A DNA stretch of 64,000 nucleotides, from the NCBI GenBank assembly GCA_003209655.1, contig QCPW01000002.1:155904-219903 (forward strand), written 5' to 3'. The translations under genes and the position numbers were made by a program. Shown one piece after another: positions 63,564-64,000 of this stretch (the stretch's first letter is position 1; every line of letters begins with the position of its first letter). The notes under the pieces were generated by a model. It made no database searches. It saw only the letters and a list, made by a program, of their open reading frames with translations, and had not been told where the DNA came from. This DNA is from Prochlorococcus sp. AG-442-M23. Its GTDB lineage: Bacteria > Cyanobacteriota > Cyanobacteriia > PCC-6307 > Cyanobiaceae.

Positions 63564-64000
63564 ATGTTAAATACTAAATATAGAAAATTTTATTTTATTT
63601 TAATATCACTAATTATTATCCTGTCTGATCAATATACAAAACATATAGTAAATAAAAATCAATCACTGATTAATAAAGACTTAATATTATTTAGCCTTGA
63701 ATATGTTAAAAACTTTGGAGCAGCTTTTAACTTATTTAGTGGAAGTAGAATCTTCTTATCCATCGTAAGTATATTAATTACTATTATTCTTTTATACATT
63801 ATCTTACGTGAAAATAAGATAAGTAATATAGATTTATTTAGTTATAGTTTTATTTTAGGAGGAACAGTAGGTAATGGAATTGATCGGATAATTAGAGGTT
63901 ATGTTATTGACTTTATTAATTTAAATTTTATAAATTTTCCTGTTTTTAATATTGCAGATATATCTATAAATATTGGTGTTTTAATTATTATTTATAGTTT
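63564..64000 (+). CDS. lspA: Signal peptidase II, truncated by window end
   Basis: ILSDQYTKHIV...LEYVKNFGAAFNLFSG...GGTVGNGIDRIIRGYVIDFINL...FNIADISINIG. Confidence 0.93.
   Translation, partial: MLNTKYRKFYFILISLIIILSDQYTKHIVNKNQSLINKDLILFSLEYVKNFGAAFNLFSGSRIFLSIVSILITIILLYIILRENKISNIDLFSYSFILGGTVGNGIDRIIRGYVIDFINLNFINFPVFNIADISINIGVLIIIYS

Noticed and set aside
1-64000. CRISPR arrays, transposases, integrases, phage genes
   Set aside because: No regularly spaced repeats and no recognisable recombinase or phage structural ORFs in the track or in the intergenic regions read.

Overview
Low-GC marine picocyanobacterial chromosome segment, most consistent with Prochlorococcus (psaK, HemJ, ycf20/ycf19-like proteins, CobN, MetH, cyanobacterial DUF families, very AT-rich). 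Most of the 64 kb is compact housekeeping sequence with many overlapping or abutting genes: metG, rpsR/rpmG, pheT, metH, ilvE, cobN, uvrC, coaD, dacB, dapF, leuS, pgi, purN, argC, ribBA, dnaJ/dnaK, ferredoxin, htpG, dxs, ilvA, pyk, bioY, lspA. There are two tRNAs, and several short genes missed by the 60-aa ORF cutoff, including rpmF. I saw no CRISPR array, transposase, integrase or rRNA. The least conventional part is a ~3.8 kb islet of tiny ORFs (about 4.2-7.97 kb) ending at the 3' end of a tRNA(CAT). It holds two related divergent modules: a small single-TM peptide on one strand and a ribbon-helix-helix-like protein on the other. Both modules share a homologous promoter region and copies of an AAGTGTnACAtT-like near-palindromic motif. 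Other notable items are an FtsH homologue whose HEXXH zinc site reads NEVGR and whose N-terminal TM is missing, an RHH/J-domain fusion protein, a family of imperfect intergenic repeats including a perfect 12-bp inverted repeat, and an scpB reading frame without a canonical start. All calls come from reading the sequence; no database search was run.
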